From: Pelomonas sp. CA6
GTDB taxonomy: Bacteria; Pseudomonadota; Gammaproteobacteria; Burkholderiales; Burkholderiaceae_C
Assembly (NCBI RefSeq): GCF_022549225.1
Contig: NZ_JAKZFD010000008.1
Span: 217,729-281,728, forward strand
DNA length: 64,000 bases
Direction of reading: 5' to 3'
The notes below the pieces were generated by a model that did no database searches, was not told the origin of the DNA, and worked only from the letters and a program-made list of their open reading frames with translations. Each line of letters begins with the position of its first letter. Position 1 is the stretch's first letter. The position numbers were made by a program, and so were the translations under genes. Shown piece by piece: positions 26,149 through 35,073 of the stretch.

Positions 26149-28938
26149 TCACGGCGGCGAGGTCGCGTCCAGCGCCTGGTTCAGGCGCCGCAGCGCCGGC
26201 AGGCAGGAGCCGCACTGGGTGCCGCAGCGCAACTCGCGCTGCAAGGCCTGCAGGCGCGGCGCTGGCGCCAGCGCGGCGTGCGAAGACAGGCAGGCGCGGA
26301 TGCGGTCCTCGCGTACCGCGAAGCATTGGCAGACTTGGGGGCTGGCCGGCGAGGCGGGGGGCGCATCGGCCAGATCCGGCGCCAGCAGGCGCGATCCCAG
26401 CGGCGCCACCGGCGCCCGTTCGAGCCACAACGCGTCCAGCCAGTCACCGTCGCAGCGCCCGCCGCGCCGTTCGCCCACGCGCAGCAAGGCCTGCAGCCAG
26501 GCCTGCGCCTCGCCGCCGGACAGGCGCAGCAAGCGCCGCTGCCCCCGTCGCGGATCGGCATAGCGCAACGCGCCCACGGCCTGCAGGCCCAGCGCGGCCA
26601 CCAGCGTGGCCAGCCATTCGGGCGCGGGCGGCGCATCGAACGCGGCCTCGATCTGCCAGCCCTGCAGCGCTCCGTCCTCCGCGGGCACCGGCAGCACGCA
26701 GCCATAGGGGGCCTGTGCCATCAGCCCGCGCAGCGCGTCGCGCAGCGCCTCCGCCCGGGCGGCAACCACCCAGGCGCCGCCGAACACACGCCAGGGCAGC
26801 GCCACCGGCTCCACCGCCACCGCGGCGAACTTCAGTTCCGGCTGGCGCGACTGGGCGCAGGCCACCGGCTGCGTCAGCGCGTTCACGCCCGGCAAGACCT
26901 GACCCCGTGCATCCACCCCGGACAGGTATTCGCTGCCCCAGTGCATGGGCAGCGAGGCCTGCTGCGGCCCCAACGTCGCATCCTCCTCCAGCGGCACGAC
27001 GAGCTCGCCGCGCCGCGAGCGCACGCGCACCAGCTCGCCCGCCTTCAGCCCGCGCCGCGCGATGTCCTGCGGCGCCAGGCCCAGCCGCGGCGCGCCCACA
27101 TGGCCGAACAGCGCCGCGACGCGGCCGCTGCGGCTCATGCCATGCCACTGGTCGCGCAACCGCCCGCTGTTCAGCGCGAAGGGATGGCGCGCGTCCAGCG
27201 CCTCGGCGGGCGCGACATCCGGCACCGCGATGAAGCGCGCGCGCCCATCGGCGGTGGCGAAGACGCCGTCCTCGTAGAGCCGCGCCTGCCCCGAACCCCG
27301 CCCCTGGGGGCAGGGCCATTGCCGCGGCGCCTGCTCCAGCAGCGCATAGCTCAGGCCGGTGATGTCCAGATCGCGGCCGCGCGTGGCCTCGCGGTGCTCG
27401 CGCCACAAGGCCTCGGGACTCTCCCAGGCCAGCAGGCTGGCCTGTCCCGGGCGCAGCCGCGCCTCCAGGCGGCGGCCGATGTCGCGCGCGATGCGCCAGT
27501 CCGCGCGCGCCTCGCCGGGCGGGGCCACGGCGGCGCGCACGCGGCTGATGCGACGCTCGCTGTTGGTCACCGTGCCCTCCTTCTCGCCCCAGGTGGACGC
27601 CGGCAGCAGCACATCGGCGAACGCGGCCGTCGCGGTGCCGGCGAAGGCCTCCTGCAGCACGACCAGCTCACAGCGCCGCAAGGCCTCGCGCACCAGGGCC
27701 TGGTCGGGCATGGAATGCGCGGGGTTGGTGCAGACGATCCACAAGGCCTTGATCTCGCCGCGCGCGGCGGCCTCGAACAAGGCCACCGCCGTGTGCCCCG
27801 GCCCCGGCAGCGCCGGCACGCCCCACAGCCGCGCGACTGCCTCGCGGTCGGCCGGGTCGGCCGGATCGCGATGGCCGGGCAGCAGCGTGGCCATGCCGCC
27901 GGTCTCTCGTCCACCCATGGCGTTGGGCTGGCCGGTCAGCGAGAACGGGCCGGCACCGGGGCGGCCGATCTGGCCCGTGGCCAGGTGCAGGTTGATCAGC
28001 GCGCTGTTCTTGGCCGTGCCCTGGCTGCTCTGGTTCAGGCCCATGCAGTACAGCGACAGCGTGGCGCCGGCGCGGGCGAACCACTGCGCAGCCTGCAGGA
28101 TCTGCGACTCGGGCACGCCGCAGGCGTGCGCGGCGCGCCGCGGCGTGTGTTCGCGCACCAGCGCCTTCAGGGCCTCGAAGCCGCGCGTGTGGCGGGCGAT
28201 GAAGCCCTCGTTCACCCAGCCCTCCCAGATGCAAGCGTGCAGCAGCCCATGGAACAACGCGACGTCGCTGCCCGGCCGTATCGCCAGATGCAGGTCGGCA
28301 AGTTCCGCGCTTTCGCTGCGCCGCGGGTCGACGACGATGAGCTTGCTGGCCGGCCGCGCCGCCCGCGCCGCCTCGATGCGGCGGAACAGGACGGGATGGG
28401 CCCAGGCGGGGTTGGCGCCGGCGATGAACAGGCAGTCGGCCAGCTCCAGGTCCTCATAGCAGGTCGGCGGCGCGTCCGCGCCCAGCGACTGCTTGTAGCC
28501 GGCCACCGCCGAACTCATGCACAGGCGCGAGTTGCTGTCGATATGCGGCGTGCCGATCACGCCGCGTGCCAGCTTGTTGAAGGCCTGGTAATCCTCGGTG
28601 AGCAGTTGCCCGGAAAGGTAGAACCCGATCGCCTGCGGCCCATGCTCGGCGCGGATGCGCAGCAGCTGTTGCGCCACCCGGGCCTCGGCCTCGTCCCAGC
28701 CCAGCGACTGCAGCGCGGCGCCGCGCTCGGCGCGCCCTTGCGGCTGGCGCAGCCGCTGGGTCTGCAGCACCACCGGGCTGGCCGTCAGGTGCAGCGTGCT
28801 GCCCTTGCTGCACAGCCGCCCGCGGTTGGCGGGATGCTCGGGGTCGCCGCGCACGCCGGTGATGCGCTCCCCGTCGCTGGCGATGATCACGCCACAGCCG
28901 ACGCCGCAGTAGGGGCAGGTGCTGCGCGTCTCGGTCAT
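26149..28938 (-). CDS. nasA: Assimilatory nitrate reductase catalytic subunit
   Basis: A 929-residue cytosolic molybdenum enzyme that reduces nitrate to nitrite. The N-terminal [4Fe-4S] ligands are C8, C11, C15 and C43 (CPYCGVGCGV, RLCSKG). The Mo-bis-MGD domains follow (YEDLELADCLFIAGANPAWAHP, GLNQSSQGTAKNSALINLHLA, FALNSGRLRDQWHGMSRSG). The C-terminus has a BFD-like [2Fe-2S] domain (CQCFAV, CGTQCGSC), which can replace a separate electron-transfer subunit. MTETRS at 28938 is preferred by similarity; ATG 28962, one base after the nirD stop, is an alternative, and neither has a strong ribosome site. It is the last gene of the operon. Confidence 0.93.
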   Translation of the reverse strand: MTETRSTCPYCGVGCGVIIASDGERITGVRGDPEHPANRGRLCSKGSTLHLTASPVVLQTQRLRQPQGRAERGAALQSLGWDEAEARVAQQLLRIRAEHGPQAIGFYLSGQLLTEDYQAFNKLARGVIGTPHIDSNSRLCMSSAVAGYKQSLGADAPPTCYEDLELADCLFIAGANPAWAHPVLFRRIEAARAARPASKLIVVDPRRSESAELADLHLAIRPGSDVALFHGLLHACIWEGWVNEGFIARHTRGFEALKALVREHTPRRAAHACGVPESQILQAAQWFARAGATLSLYCMGLNQSSQGTAKNSALINLHLATGQIGRPGAGPFSLTGQPNAMGGRETGGMATLLPGHRDPADPADREAVARLWGVPALPGPGHTAVALFEAAARGEIKALWIVCTNPAHSMPDQALVREALRRCELVVLQEAFAGTATAAFADVLLPASTWGEKEGTVTNSERRISRVRAAVAPPGEARADWRIARDIGRRLEARLRPGQASLLAWESPEALWREHREATRGRDLDITGLSYALLEQAPRQWPCPQGRGSGQARLYEDGVFATADGRARFIAVPDVAPAEALDARHPFALNSGRLRDQWHGMSRSGRVAALFGHVGAPRLGLAPQDIARRGLKAGELVRVRSRRGELVVPLEEDATLGPQQASLPMHWGSEYLSGVDARGQVLPGVNALTQPVACAQSRQPELKFAAVAVEPVALPWRVFGGAWVVAARAEALRDALRGLMAQAPYGCVLPVPAEDGALQGWQIEAAFDAPPAPEWLATLVAALGLQAVGALRYADPRRGQRRLLRLSGGEAQAWLQALLRVGERRGGRCDGDWLDALWLERAPVAPLGSRLLAPDLADAPPASPASPQVCQCFAVREDRIRACLSSHAALAPAPRLQALQRELRCGTQCGSCLPALRRLNQALDATSPP

Positions 28939-28963
28939 AGGGGGCGCTGGGGACACACCCATG

Positions 28964-29341
28964 TCAACGCGTGGCGGCACAGGGGCCGGCGCGCAGCGGT
29001 TCCAGGTCCAGTGCCAGGGTGTCCAGCTCCTGCGCGTCGAGCTGCACCTGGCCATGCTCCACGCGCACACTGAAGCGCGGCGTGCCGCCCTCGTCCGGTT
29101 CGCGCGCGCAGCCGCTGGCAAGCTCGATGGTCCAGTTGTGCAGCGGGCAGGCCACGGAACGGCCGAAGACCAGGCCCTGGCTCAGCGGGCCGCCCTTGTG
29201 CGGGCAGCGGTCCAGCAGCGCGAAGACCTGGTTGTCCAGCGTGCGGAACAGCGCCACCTCCGGCCCGCGCGCGCGCTGCACGCGGCGCGCGCCCAGTACC
29301 GGGATGTCGTCCAGGCGGCAGATCGTCTTCCACTGGGGCAT
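28964..29341 (-). CDS. nirD: Nitrite reductase small subunit (Rieske type)
   Basis: A 125-residue partner of NirB. The Rieske [2Fe-2S] ligands are C46/H48 (CPHKG) and C65/H68 (CPLHN). The start at 29341 is clear: AGGAGG lies six bases upstream and the preceding gene, nirB, stops 10 bp earlier. A longer in-frame version would extend into nirB. Confidence 0.93.
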   Translation of the reverse strand: MPQWKTICRLDDIPVLGARRVQRARGPEVALFRTLDNQVFALLDRCPHKGGPLSQGLVFGRSVACPLHNWTIELASGCAREPDEGGTPRFSVRVEHGQVQLDAQELDTLALDLEPLRAGPCAATR

Positions 29342-29351
29342 CGTGTCCTCC

Positions 29352-31799
29352 TCACAAGGTTTCAAACTGGCGCACATCGACGCGGGCACGCTCGAACTCG
29401 AACCAGGGGTCGGGCTCGCCGTCCAGCGCGAACTGCAGCTCGGCCCAAAGCGCGCGCCGGCCCTGCTCGTCGTCCAGGATCTTTTGCTTCACATGGGGCA
29501 GGCCCACGCGGGCGACGTAGTGGCAGGTGCGCTCCAGGTACCAGCCTTCCTTGCGGTAGAGCTGCAGGAAGGCGCCCGAGACCTCCAGCACCTCCTCGGC
29601 GGTCTTCACCTTGCACAGGAACTGCGCGACCTCGGTCTTGATGCCGCCGTTGCCCGCCACATAGATCTCCCAGCCGCTGTCCACGCCGATCACGCCGATG
29701 TCCTTGATGCCGGCCTCGGCGCAGTTGCGCGGGCAGCCCGAGACGGCCAGCTTGACCTTGTGCGGCGCCTGCATGCGCCACAGCGCGCGCTCCAGGTCCT
29801 TGCCCATGCGTGTGCTGTCCTGCGTGCCCATGCGGCACCATTCGCTGCCCACGCAGGTCTTCACCGTGCGCAAGGCCTTGGCGTAGGCATGGCCACTGGG
29901 CATGCCGATGTCGCGCCAGACGTCCACCAGGTCTTCCTTCCTCACGCCCAGCAGGTCGATGCGCTGGCCGCCGGTGACCTTGACGGTGGGGATGCGGTAT
30001 TTGTCCACCACGTCGGCGATACGGCGCAGCTCCGCGGCCGAGGTCTCGCCGCCCCACATGCGCGGCACCACGCTGTAGCTGCCGTCCTTCTGGATGTTGG
30101 CGTGGCTGCGTTCATTGATGAGGCGCGATTGCGGATCGTCCAGGGCTTCCTTGGGCCAGCTGGAGATCAGGTAGTAGTTCAGCGCCGGGCGGCAGCTGGG
30201 GCAGCCGTCCGGGCTTTTCCAGTCCAACGCGCGCATGACCTGGTCCAGAGACACCAGGTGGCGGTCGAAGATCGCGTCGCGCACCTCCTGATGGCCCAGA
30301 TCGGTGCAGCCGCACAGGGCCTTCTTCTTCGGCGCGGCCGAGTAGTCGCCGCCGGCGGTGAACATGATCAGCTGCTCCACCAGCCCGGTGCAGGAGCCGC
30401 AGGAGGCGCTCGCCTTGGTGTGCTTGCGCACCTCGTCCAGCGTGAACAGGCCCTTGTCCTTGATGGCCTTGCAGATCGCGCCCTTGGTGACGCCGTTGCA
30501 GCCGCAGACCTCGTCGGTGTCGGCCATGGCCGCGGCCTTGTGATGGCCCTGGTGGCCGACGTCGCCGATGTTGCTTTCGCCAAACATCAGGCGGTCGCGG
30601 ATGTCGGCGATCTTGCGCCCCTCGCGCAGCAGCTTGAAGTACCAGCCGCCATCCACCGTGTCGCCGTACAGGCAGGCGCCCACCAGGCGGTCGTCGCGGA
30701 TCACCAGCTTTTTGTAGACACCGGCGAAGGGATCGCTCATCACGATCTCCTCGCAGCCCTCGCCGCCCATGAAGTCGCCGGCGGAGAACAGGTCGATGCC
30801 GGTGACCTTGAGCTTGGTGCTGGTCTGCGAACCCTGGTAGCGCCCGATGCCGAACTGCGCGAGGTGGGTCGCGCAGACCTTGCCCTGCTCGAACAGCGGG
30901 GCCACCAGGCCGTAGGCCACGCCGCGGTGGGCCGCGCATTCGCCCACCGCGTAGATGCGCGGATCGGTGACCGTCTGCAGCGTGTCGGTGACCACGATGC
31001 CGCGCTGGCAGTGCAGGCCCGCCGCCTCGGCGAGCCGCGTGTTGGGGCGGATGCCGGCGGCCATCACGACCAGGTCGGCGGGGATCTCGCGCCCGTCCTT
31101 GAAGCGCACCGCGCCGACACGCTCCGCGCCGGCCCGCGCGCTGGGCAGCAAAGCCTCGGTCTGCACGCCGAGCTCAAAGCGCAGCCCGCGCGCCGACAGC
31201 TGCTGGCACAGCAGGCTGCCCGCCTGGTCGTCCAGCTGGCGCTCCATCAGCCAGTCGCCCAGGTGCACGACGGTGACCTGCATGCCGCGCAGCATCAGCC
31301 CATTGGCCGCCTCCAGACCCAGCAGCCCGCCGCCGATGACCACCGCATGCCGGTAGCGTGCCGCGGCGGCGATCATGGCCTCGGTGTCGGCGATGTCGCG
31401 GTAGGCGATCACGCCGGCCAGCTCGCGCCCGGGCACCGGCAGCATGAAGGGCGTGGAGCCGGTGGCGATCAGCAGCCGGTCGTAGTCGGCCGTGATTTCG
31501 CGCCCGGCCGCGTCCACGGCCACCACCTGGCGGCGCACGCGGTCGATGCGTTGCACCGGACAGCCCAGGTGCAGCGTGATGCCATGGCTCTCGTACCAGG
31601 ACAGCGGGTTGAGGATGATCTCGTCCAGCGTCTGCTCGCCGGCCAGCACCGGGCTGAGCAGGATGCGGTTGTAGTTGGGGTGCGGCTCGGCGCCGAACAC
31701 GGTGATCTCGTAGAGATCGGGCGCGATGCGCAGCAGCTCCTCCAGCGTGCGCACGCCGGCCATGCCATTGCCCACCATCACGAGTTTGAGTTTCTTCAT
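29352..31799 (-). CDS. nirB: NAD(P)H-dependent nitrite reductase large subunit
   Basis: An 815-residue cytosolic enzyme that reduces nitrite to ammonium. An FAD/NAD(P)H oxidoreductase region (VMVGNGMAGVRTLEEL at the N-terminus, VIGGGLLGLEAANGL near 155) precedes BFD-like [2Fe-2S] segments (CGCNGVTKGAICKA, CGSCTGLVEQL). The sulfite/nitrite reductase domains bind siroheme and [4Fe-4S] (CVGSEWCRMG, VSGCPRNCAEAGI). Length is normal. GGAGA lies eight bases before the ATG. The gap to the upstream nrtD gene is 50 bp. No siroheme synthesis gene is in the window. Confidence 0.95.
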   Translation of the reverse strand: MKKLKLVMVGNGMAGVRTLEELLRIAPDLYEITVFGAEPHPNYNRILLSPVLAGEQTLDEIILNPLSWYESHGITLHLGCPVQRIDRVRRQVVAVDAAGREITADYDRLLIATGSTPFMLPVPGRELAGVIAYRDIADTEAMIAAAARYRHAVVIGGGLLGLEAANGLMLRGMQVTVVHLGDWLMERQLDDQAGSLLCQQLSARGLRFELGVQTEALLPSARAGAERVGAVRFKDGREIPADLVVMAAGIRPNTRLAEAAGLHCQRGIVVTDTLQTVTDPRIYAVGECAAHRGVAYGLVAPLFEQGKVCATHLAQFGIGRYQGSQTSTKLKVTGIDLFSAGDFMGGEGCEEIVMSDPFAGVYKKLVIRDDRLVGACLYGDTVDGGWYFKLLREGRKIADIRDRLMFGESNIGDVGHQGHHKAAAMADTDEVCGCNGVTKGAICKAIKDKGLFTLDEVRKHTKASASCGSCTGLVEQLIMFTAGGDYSAAPKKKALCGCTDLGHQEVRDAIFDRHLVSLDQVMRALDWKSPDGCPSCRPALNYYLISSWPKEALDDPQSRLINERSHANIQKDGSYSVVPRMWGGETSAAELRRIADVVDKYRIPTVKVTGGQRIDLLGVRKEDLVDVWRDIGMPSGHAYAKALRTVKTCVGSEWCRMGTQDSTRMGKDLERALWRMQAPHKVKLAVSGCPRNCAEAGIKDIGVIGVDSGWEIYVAGNGGIKTEVAQFLCKVKTAEEVLEVSGAFLQLYRKEGWYLERTCHYVARVGLPHVKQKILDDEQGRRALWAELQFALDGEPDPWFEFERARVDVRQFETL

Positions 31800-31849
31800 G
31801 GTCTGCGTCTCCAGGACTGGGCAGAGCGGCGCGCGACGGCGACGGCGCG

Positions 31850-32653
31850 TCAGGCTGCGTGCTTGTGCCGGGTGTAGAGGAAGTCGATCACCGCCTTGCG
31901 CGCCAGCAGGTAGCGCGGGTCCTCGGCCAGCTGCACGCGATCGCGCGGGCGCGGCAGGTCCACCGCATGGATCTCGCCGATGGTGGCCGCGGGGCCGTTG
32001 GTCATCATCACGATGCGGTCCGACAGCAGCACCGCCTCGTCCACGTCGTGCGTGACCATGACCACCGTGCTCTGGGTCTGCGCGACGATGCGCAGCAGCT
32101 CGTCCTGCAGGTGGGCGCGGGTCAGCGCGTCCAGCGCGCCGAAAGGCTCGTCCATCAGCAGCACCTTGGGCTCCATCGCCAGCGCGCGCGCGATGCCCAC
32201 GCGCTGCTTCATGCCGCCGGACACCTCCTGCGGTCGCTTGTGCGCCGCATGCGCCATGCCCACCAGCGCCAGCGCCGCCTCGGCACGGCGGACCAGGCTG
32301 GAGCGGCTCTCGCGCGCCGCGAAGACCGACTCCACCGCGAGCAGCACGTTGTCCAGGCAAGACAGCCAGGGCAGCAGCGAGTGGTTCTGGAACACCACTG
32401 CGCGCTCCGGGCCGGGCCCGGCGATCTCGCGCTGGTCGCACAGCAGCGCGCCGCTGCTGGGCCGGGCCAGGCCGGCGATGAGGTTCAACAGCGTGGACTT
32501 GCCGCAGCCCGAATGGCCGATCAGCGTGATGAATTCGCCGCGCTGGATCTCCAGCCGGATGTCGCGCAGCGCATGGAAGCGGCCCTTGCGCGTGTGGAAC
32601 ACCATTTCGGCGTCCTGCACCTGGATGAAGGGGGTGGACCGGGTCGTGCTCAT
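31850..32653 (-). CDS. nrtD: Nitrate ABC transporter ATP-binding protein
   Basis: A 267-residue ABC ATPase. Walker A is GHSGCGKST (46-54), the signature region is EVSGGMKQRVGIARALA, Walker B is VLLMDEPFGALD, and the H-loop is VTHDVDEAV. It powers nitrate uptake with NrtA and NrtB. ATG 32653 has GGAGG eight bases upstream. The permease stop is 16 bp upstream of this start. Confidence 0.92.
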   Translation of the reverse strand: MSTTRSTPFIQVQDAEMVFHTRKGRFHALRDIRLEIQRGEFITLIGHSGCGKSTLLNLIAGLARPSSGALLCDQREIAGPGPERAVVFQNHSLLPWLSCLDNVLLAVESVFAARESRSSLVRRAEAALALVGMAHAAHKRPQEVSGGMKQRVGIARALAMEPKVLLMDEPFGALDALTRAHLQDELLRIVAQTQSTVVMVTHDVDEAVLLSDRIVMMTNGPAATIGEIHAVDLPRPRDRVQLAEDPRYLLARKAVIDFLYTRHKHAA

Positions 32654-32669
32654 CGTCAAATCCTCCGCA

Positions 32670-33563
32670 TCACTCGTCGAAAGAGAAACGCCGGGCCACG
32701 GCCATCAGCAGCTGTTCCAGCAGCAGGCCCACGATGCCGATCACGAAGATGGCCACGATGATGTGCTGGACATTGAGGTTGTTCCACTCGTCCCAGACCC
32801 AGAAGCCGATGCCCACGCCGCCGGTCAACATCTCCGCCGCGACGATGACCAGCCATGCCGTGCCCACCGACAGACGCACGCCGGTCAGCATGTAGGGCAG
32901 CACCGCGGGGAAAAGGATGCGCGTGACCAGCTTCCACTCCGACAGCCGCAGCACGCGCGCCACGTTGAGGTAGTCCACCGGCACCCGCTGCACGCCCACC
33001 GCGGTGTTGACCACCATGGGCCAGATCGAGCAGATGAAAATGGTCCAGATCGCCGCCGGGTCGGCGCTCTTGAAGGCCAGCAGTCCTATGGGCAGCCAGG
33101 CCAGCGGCGACACCGGCTTGAGCAGGCTGATCAGCGGCGACAGCATGCGGCTGGCGAACTCGAAGCGCCCGATCACGAAACCCAGCGGGATGCCCACCAG
33201 CGCCGCCAGCCCGAAGCCCAGCGCCACGCGTTGCAGCGAGTTCAGCACGTTCCAGCCGATGCCCTGGTCGTTGGGGCCGTTGCGGTAGAAGGGATCGGCG
33301 AACAGCCGGGCCGCCGCATCCCAGGTCGCGCCGGGGCTTGGGAAGGCGCCGCCCTTGAGCGTGGCCAGGGTCCAGACCAGCCACAGCAGCGCCAGGCCGG
33401 CCAGCGGCGGCAGCACGCGCAGCCACAGGCCGCGCCAGTCGACGGGCTCGCGCGGCGCGCGGGCCGGGGCGCCCGACACCGCGGGCGGCGCGGCCGCGGC
33501 GATCGGGACGGCGCAGACGGGCTCGGCCTGCTCGCGCGGCGAATGGAAGACAGCGCTGACCAT
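32670..33563 (-). CDS. nrtB: Nitrate ABC transporter permease
   Basis: A 297-residue inner-membrane protein with about six spans. The binding-protein-dependent transport motif contacting the ATPase is present (the EAA-like region around VARVLRLSEWKLVTRILFPAVLP). WTLATLKGGAFPSPGATWD and the ending FWVWDEWNNLNVQ are typical of NrtB. ATG 33563 has AAGGAG five bases upstream, whereas the longer in-frame start has none. A Pro/Ala-rich leader of about 35 residues precedes the first span. Confidence 0.92.
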   Translation of the reverse strand: MVSAVFHSPREQAEPVCAVPIAAAAPPAVSGAPARAPREPVDWRGLWLRVLPPLAGLALLWLVWTLATLKGGAFPSPGATWDAAARLFADPFYRNGPNDQGIGWNVLNSLQRVALGFGLAALVGIPLGFVIGRFEFASRMLSPLISLLKPVSPLAWLPIGLLAFKSADPAAIWTIFICSIWPMVVNTAVGVQRVPVDYLNVARVLRLSEWKLVTRILFPAVLPYMLTGVRLSVGTAWLVIVAAEMLTGGVGIGFWVWDEWNNLNVQHIIVAIFVIGIVGLLLEQLLMAVARRFSFDE

Positions 33564-33573
33564 GGGCACTCCT

Positions 33574-34791
33574 TCAGGACTTGACCTTGAAACCGTCGGC
33601 GTACTTGCGCGGGTCCTTGCCATCCCAGACCACGCCGTCGATCAGCTTGGCGCTGCGCAGCGGTTCCTTGGGCACGCTGACCTTGAGCTGCGTCGCCGCC
33701 TGCGTGTAGAGCTCGATCTGGTTGACCTGCCGGGCCACCGCCAGGTAGTCCGGATGCTCCTTCAGCAGCCCCCAGCGCTTGTGCTGGGTGAGGAACCACA
33801 TGCCATCGGACAGGTAGGGGAAGTTCACCGCGCCGTCGTTGAAGAACTTCATGTGGTTGGCGTCGTCCCAGCTCTTGCCCAGGCCGTTCTGGTAGCGGCC
33901 CAGGATGCGCTGGTTGATCGCGTCGACGCTGGTGTTGACATAGGCCTTGTCGGCGATGGTCTCGGCCATCTTCTGCTTGTTGGACAGGCTGGCGTCTATC
34001 CAGCGGCCCGCCTCCAGCACGGCCATGATCACGGCACGCGCGGTATTCGGGTACTTGCGGGCAAAGTCCGCGGTCGTGCCCAGCACCTTCTCGGGATGGT
34101 CCTTCCAGATGTCCTGCGTGGTGGCGGCGGTGATGCCGATGCCGTCGATGATGGCGCGGTGGTTCCAGGGCTCGCCGACACAGAAGCCGTCCATGTTGCC
34201 CACGCGCATGTTGGCCACCATCTGCGGCGGCGGCACCGTGATCACCTTGGCTTCCTTCAGCGGGTTCACGCCCGCCGCGGCCAGCCAGTAGTACAGCCAC
34301 ATCGCATGCGTGCCGGTGGGAAAGGTCTGCGCGAAGGTGTAGTCGCGCCGCTCGCGCGCCATCACGCGGGCCAGTGAGGCGGTGTCGGTCGCACCGGCCT
34401 CGGCCAGCTTCCTGGACAGCGTGATCGCCTGCCCGTTGTGGTTCAGCGTCATCAGCACGGCCATGTCCTTCTTCGGACCGGCGATGCCCAACTGCACGCC
34501 ATAGACCAGCCCGTAGAGCACATGGGCCATGTCCAGCTCGCCGTTGACCAGCTTGTCGCGCACGCCGGCCCAGGAGGCCTCCTTGGTCGGCACGATCTTG
34601 ATGCCGTACTTCTTGTCGAAGCCCAGCGCCGCGGCCATCACGATGGAGGCGCAGTCGGTGAGCGGAATGAAGCCGATGCGGACCTCCTCCTTCTCCGGCT
34701 TGTCCGAGCCCGCCGCCCAGGCCCCCGGCACCGTGGCTAGGCCGGACAGCGCCGCGCCGGTGGCGAGCAGCTTGCGTCGTTCGGTACTCAT
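33574..34791 (-). CDS. nrtA: Nitrate ABC transporter substrate-binding protein with Tat signal
   Basis: A 405-residue NrtA-type binding protein. The N-terminus MSTERRKLLATGAALSG with AWA near residue 26 is a twin-arginine signal, so it should be exported folded. Family motifs include VRIGFIPLTDCASIVMAAAL, ASWAGVRDKLVNGELD and CVGEPWNHRAI. GGGAGG lies five bases before ATG 34791. It is the first gene of the nrtA-nrtB-nrtD-nirB-nirD-nasA operon and is preceded by the sigma-54/ANTAR leader. NasS, the cytosolic sensor partner of NasT, is a homologue, but NasS lacks an export signal, so transport is the better call. Confidence 0.92.
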   Translation of the reverse strand: MSTERRKLLATGAALSGLATVPGAWAAGSDKPEKEEVRIGFIPLTDCASIVMAAALGFDKKYGIKIVPTKEASWAGVRDKLVNGELDMAHVLYGLVYGVQLGIAGPKKDMAVLMTLNHNGQAITLSRKLAEAGATDTASLARVMARERRDYTFAQTFPTGTHAMWLYYWLAAAGVNPLKEAKVITVPPPQMVANMRVGNMDGFCVGEPWNHRAIIDGIGITAATTQDIWKDHPEKVLGTTADFARKYPNTARAVIMAVLEAGRWIDASLSNKQKMAETIADKAYVNTSVDAINQRILGRYQNGLGKSWDDANHMKFFNDGAVNFPYLSDGMWFLTQHKRWGLLKEHPDYLAVARQVNQIELYTQAATQLKVSVPKEPLRSAKLIDGVVWDGKDPRKYADGFKVKS

Positions 34792-34866
34792 CAATCCCTC
34801 CCCGTGCTTGGCTTCCAGGCTGTGACCCATGTGCCCCATTGCGGCCTCCGACAAGATGCGATGGTG

Positions 34867-34926
34867 AAAAGCGAAAAGGCGTCGCGACCCCGCCACGCCA
34901 TCGCGCGACACGGGTCGGACGCCTTT
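34867..34926 (-). terminator. Conditional intrinsic terminator in the nrtA leader
   Basis: In RNA sense, AAAGGCGTC plus CGACCC pairs with GGGTCG plus GACGCCTTT (one bulged C), a 15-bp stem, followed by TTCGCTTTT. It lies 75 bases before the nrtA ATG, so it would abort the operon. Its 5' arm starts inside the loop of the ANTAR hairpin P2, so forming P2 excludes the terminator. Confidence 0.82.
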
Positions 34927-34963
34927 GTCCAACTCTTGCGGGCCTGCGCCGTTGCAGGCCCGC
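34914..34963 (-). promoter_or_regulatory. Two-hairpin ANTAR (NasT) antiterminator RNA element
   Basis: P1 (34938-34963) has a perfect 10-bp stem GCGGGCCTGC / GCAGGCCCGC with hexaloop AACGGC. Four bases later, P2 (34914-34933) has stem GTTGGAC / GTCCGAC with hexaloop AAAGGC. Both loops carry A at position 1 and G at position 4, the known ANTAR recognition signature. The P2 loop and 3' arm form the 5' arm of the terminator. NasT, the ANTAR protein, is encoded just upstream. RNA binding by NasT should therefore allow read-through into nrtA. Confidence 0.87.
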
Positions 34964-34974
34964 GATGTCCATCC

Positions 34975-34990
34975 AGCAGGAAGCGTGCCA
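34975..34990 (-). promoter_or_regulatory. Sigma-54 promoter of the nitrate operon
   Basis: On the minus strand TGGCACGCTTCCTGCT has the GG-N10-GC spacing of -24/-12 promoters, with one departure (CTGC for TTGC). The predicted start is near 34964, one base before hairpin P1, which fits a leader made to begin with the ANTAR element. Confidence 0.7.
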
Positions 34991-35041
34991 GGCGGATGAG
35001 GGGCCCTGGCGGCCCTCCGGCGCACATTTCCGAGGCATGAC

Positions 35042-35058
35042 TGCGCCAACGCGGTGCA
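35042..35058 (-). promoter_or_regulatory. NtrC-like enhancer site
   Basis: TGCACC-GCGTT-GGCGCA departs by one base from the NtrC dyad TGCACC-N5-GGTGCA. It is centred about 86 bp upstream of the predicted sigma-54 start, a normal enhancer distance, and lies in the gap just after nasT. Confidence 0.65.
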
Positions 35059-35073
35059 GCCGCGCGCGCGCCC

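Noticed and set aside
26140..31877. Two plus-strand frames of nearly 1000 codons opposite nasA and nirB
   Set aside because: Composition is typical of antisense shadows (Ala, Gln, Arg, His-rich), with no motifs, and both overlap fully recognised enzymes.
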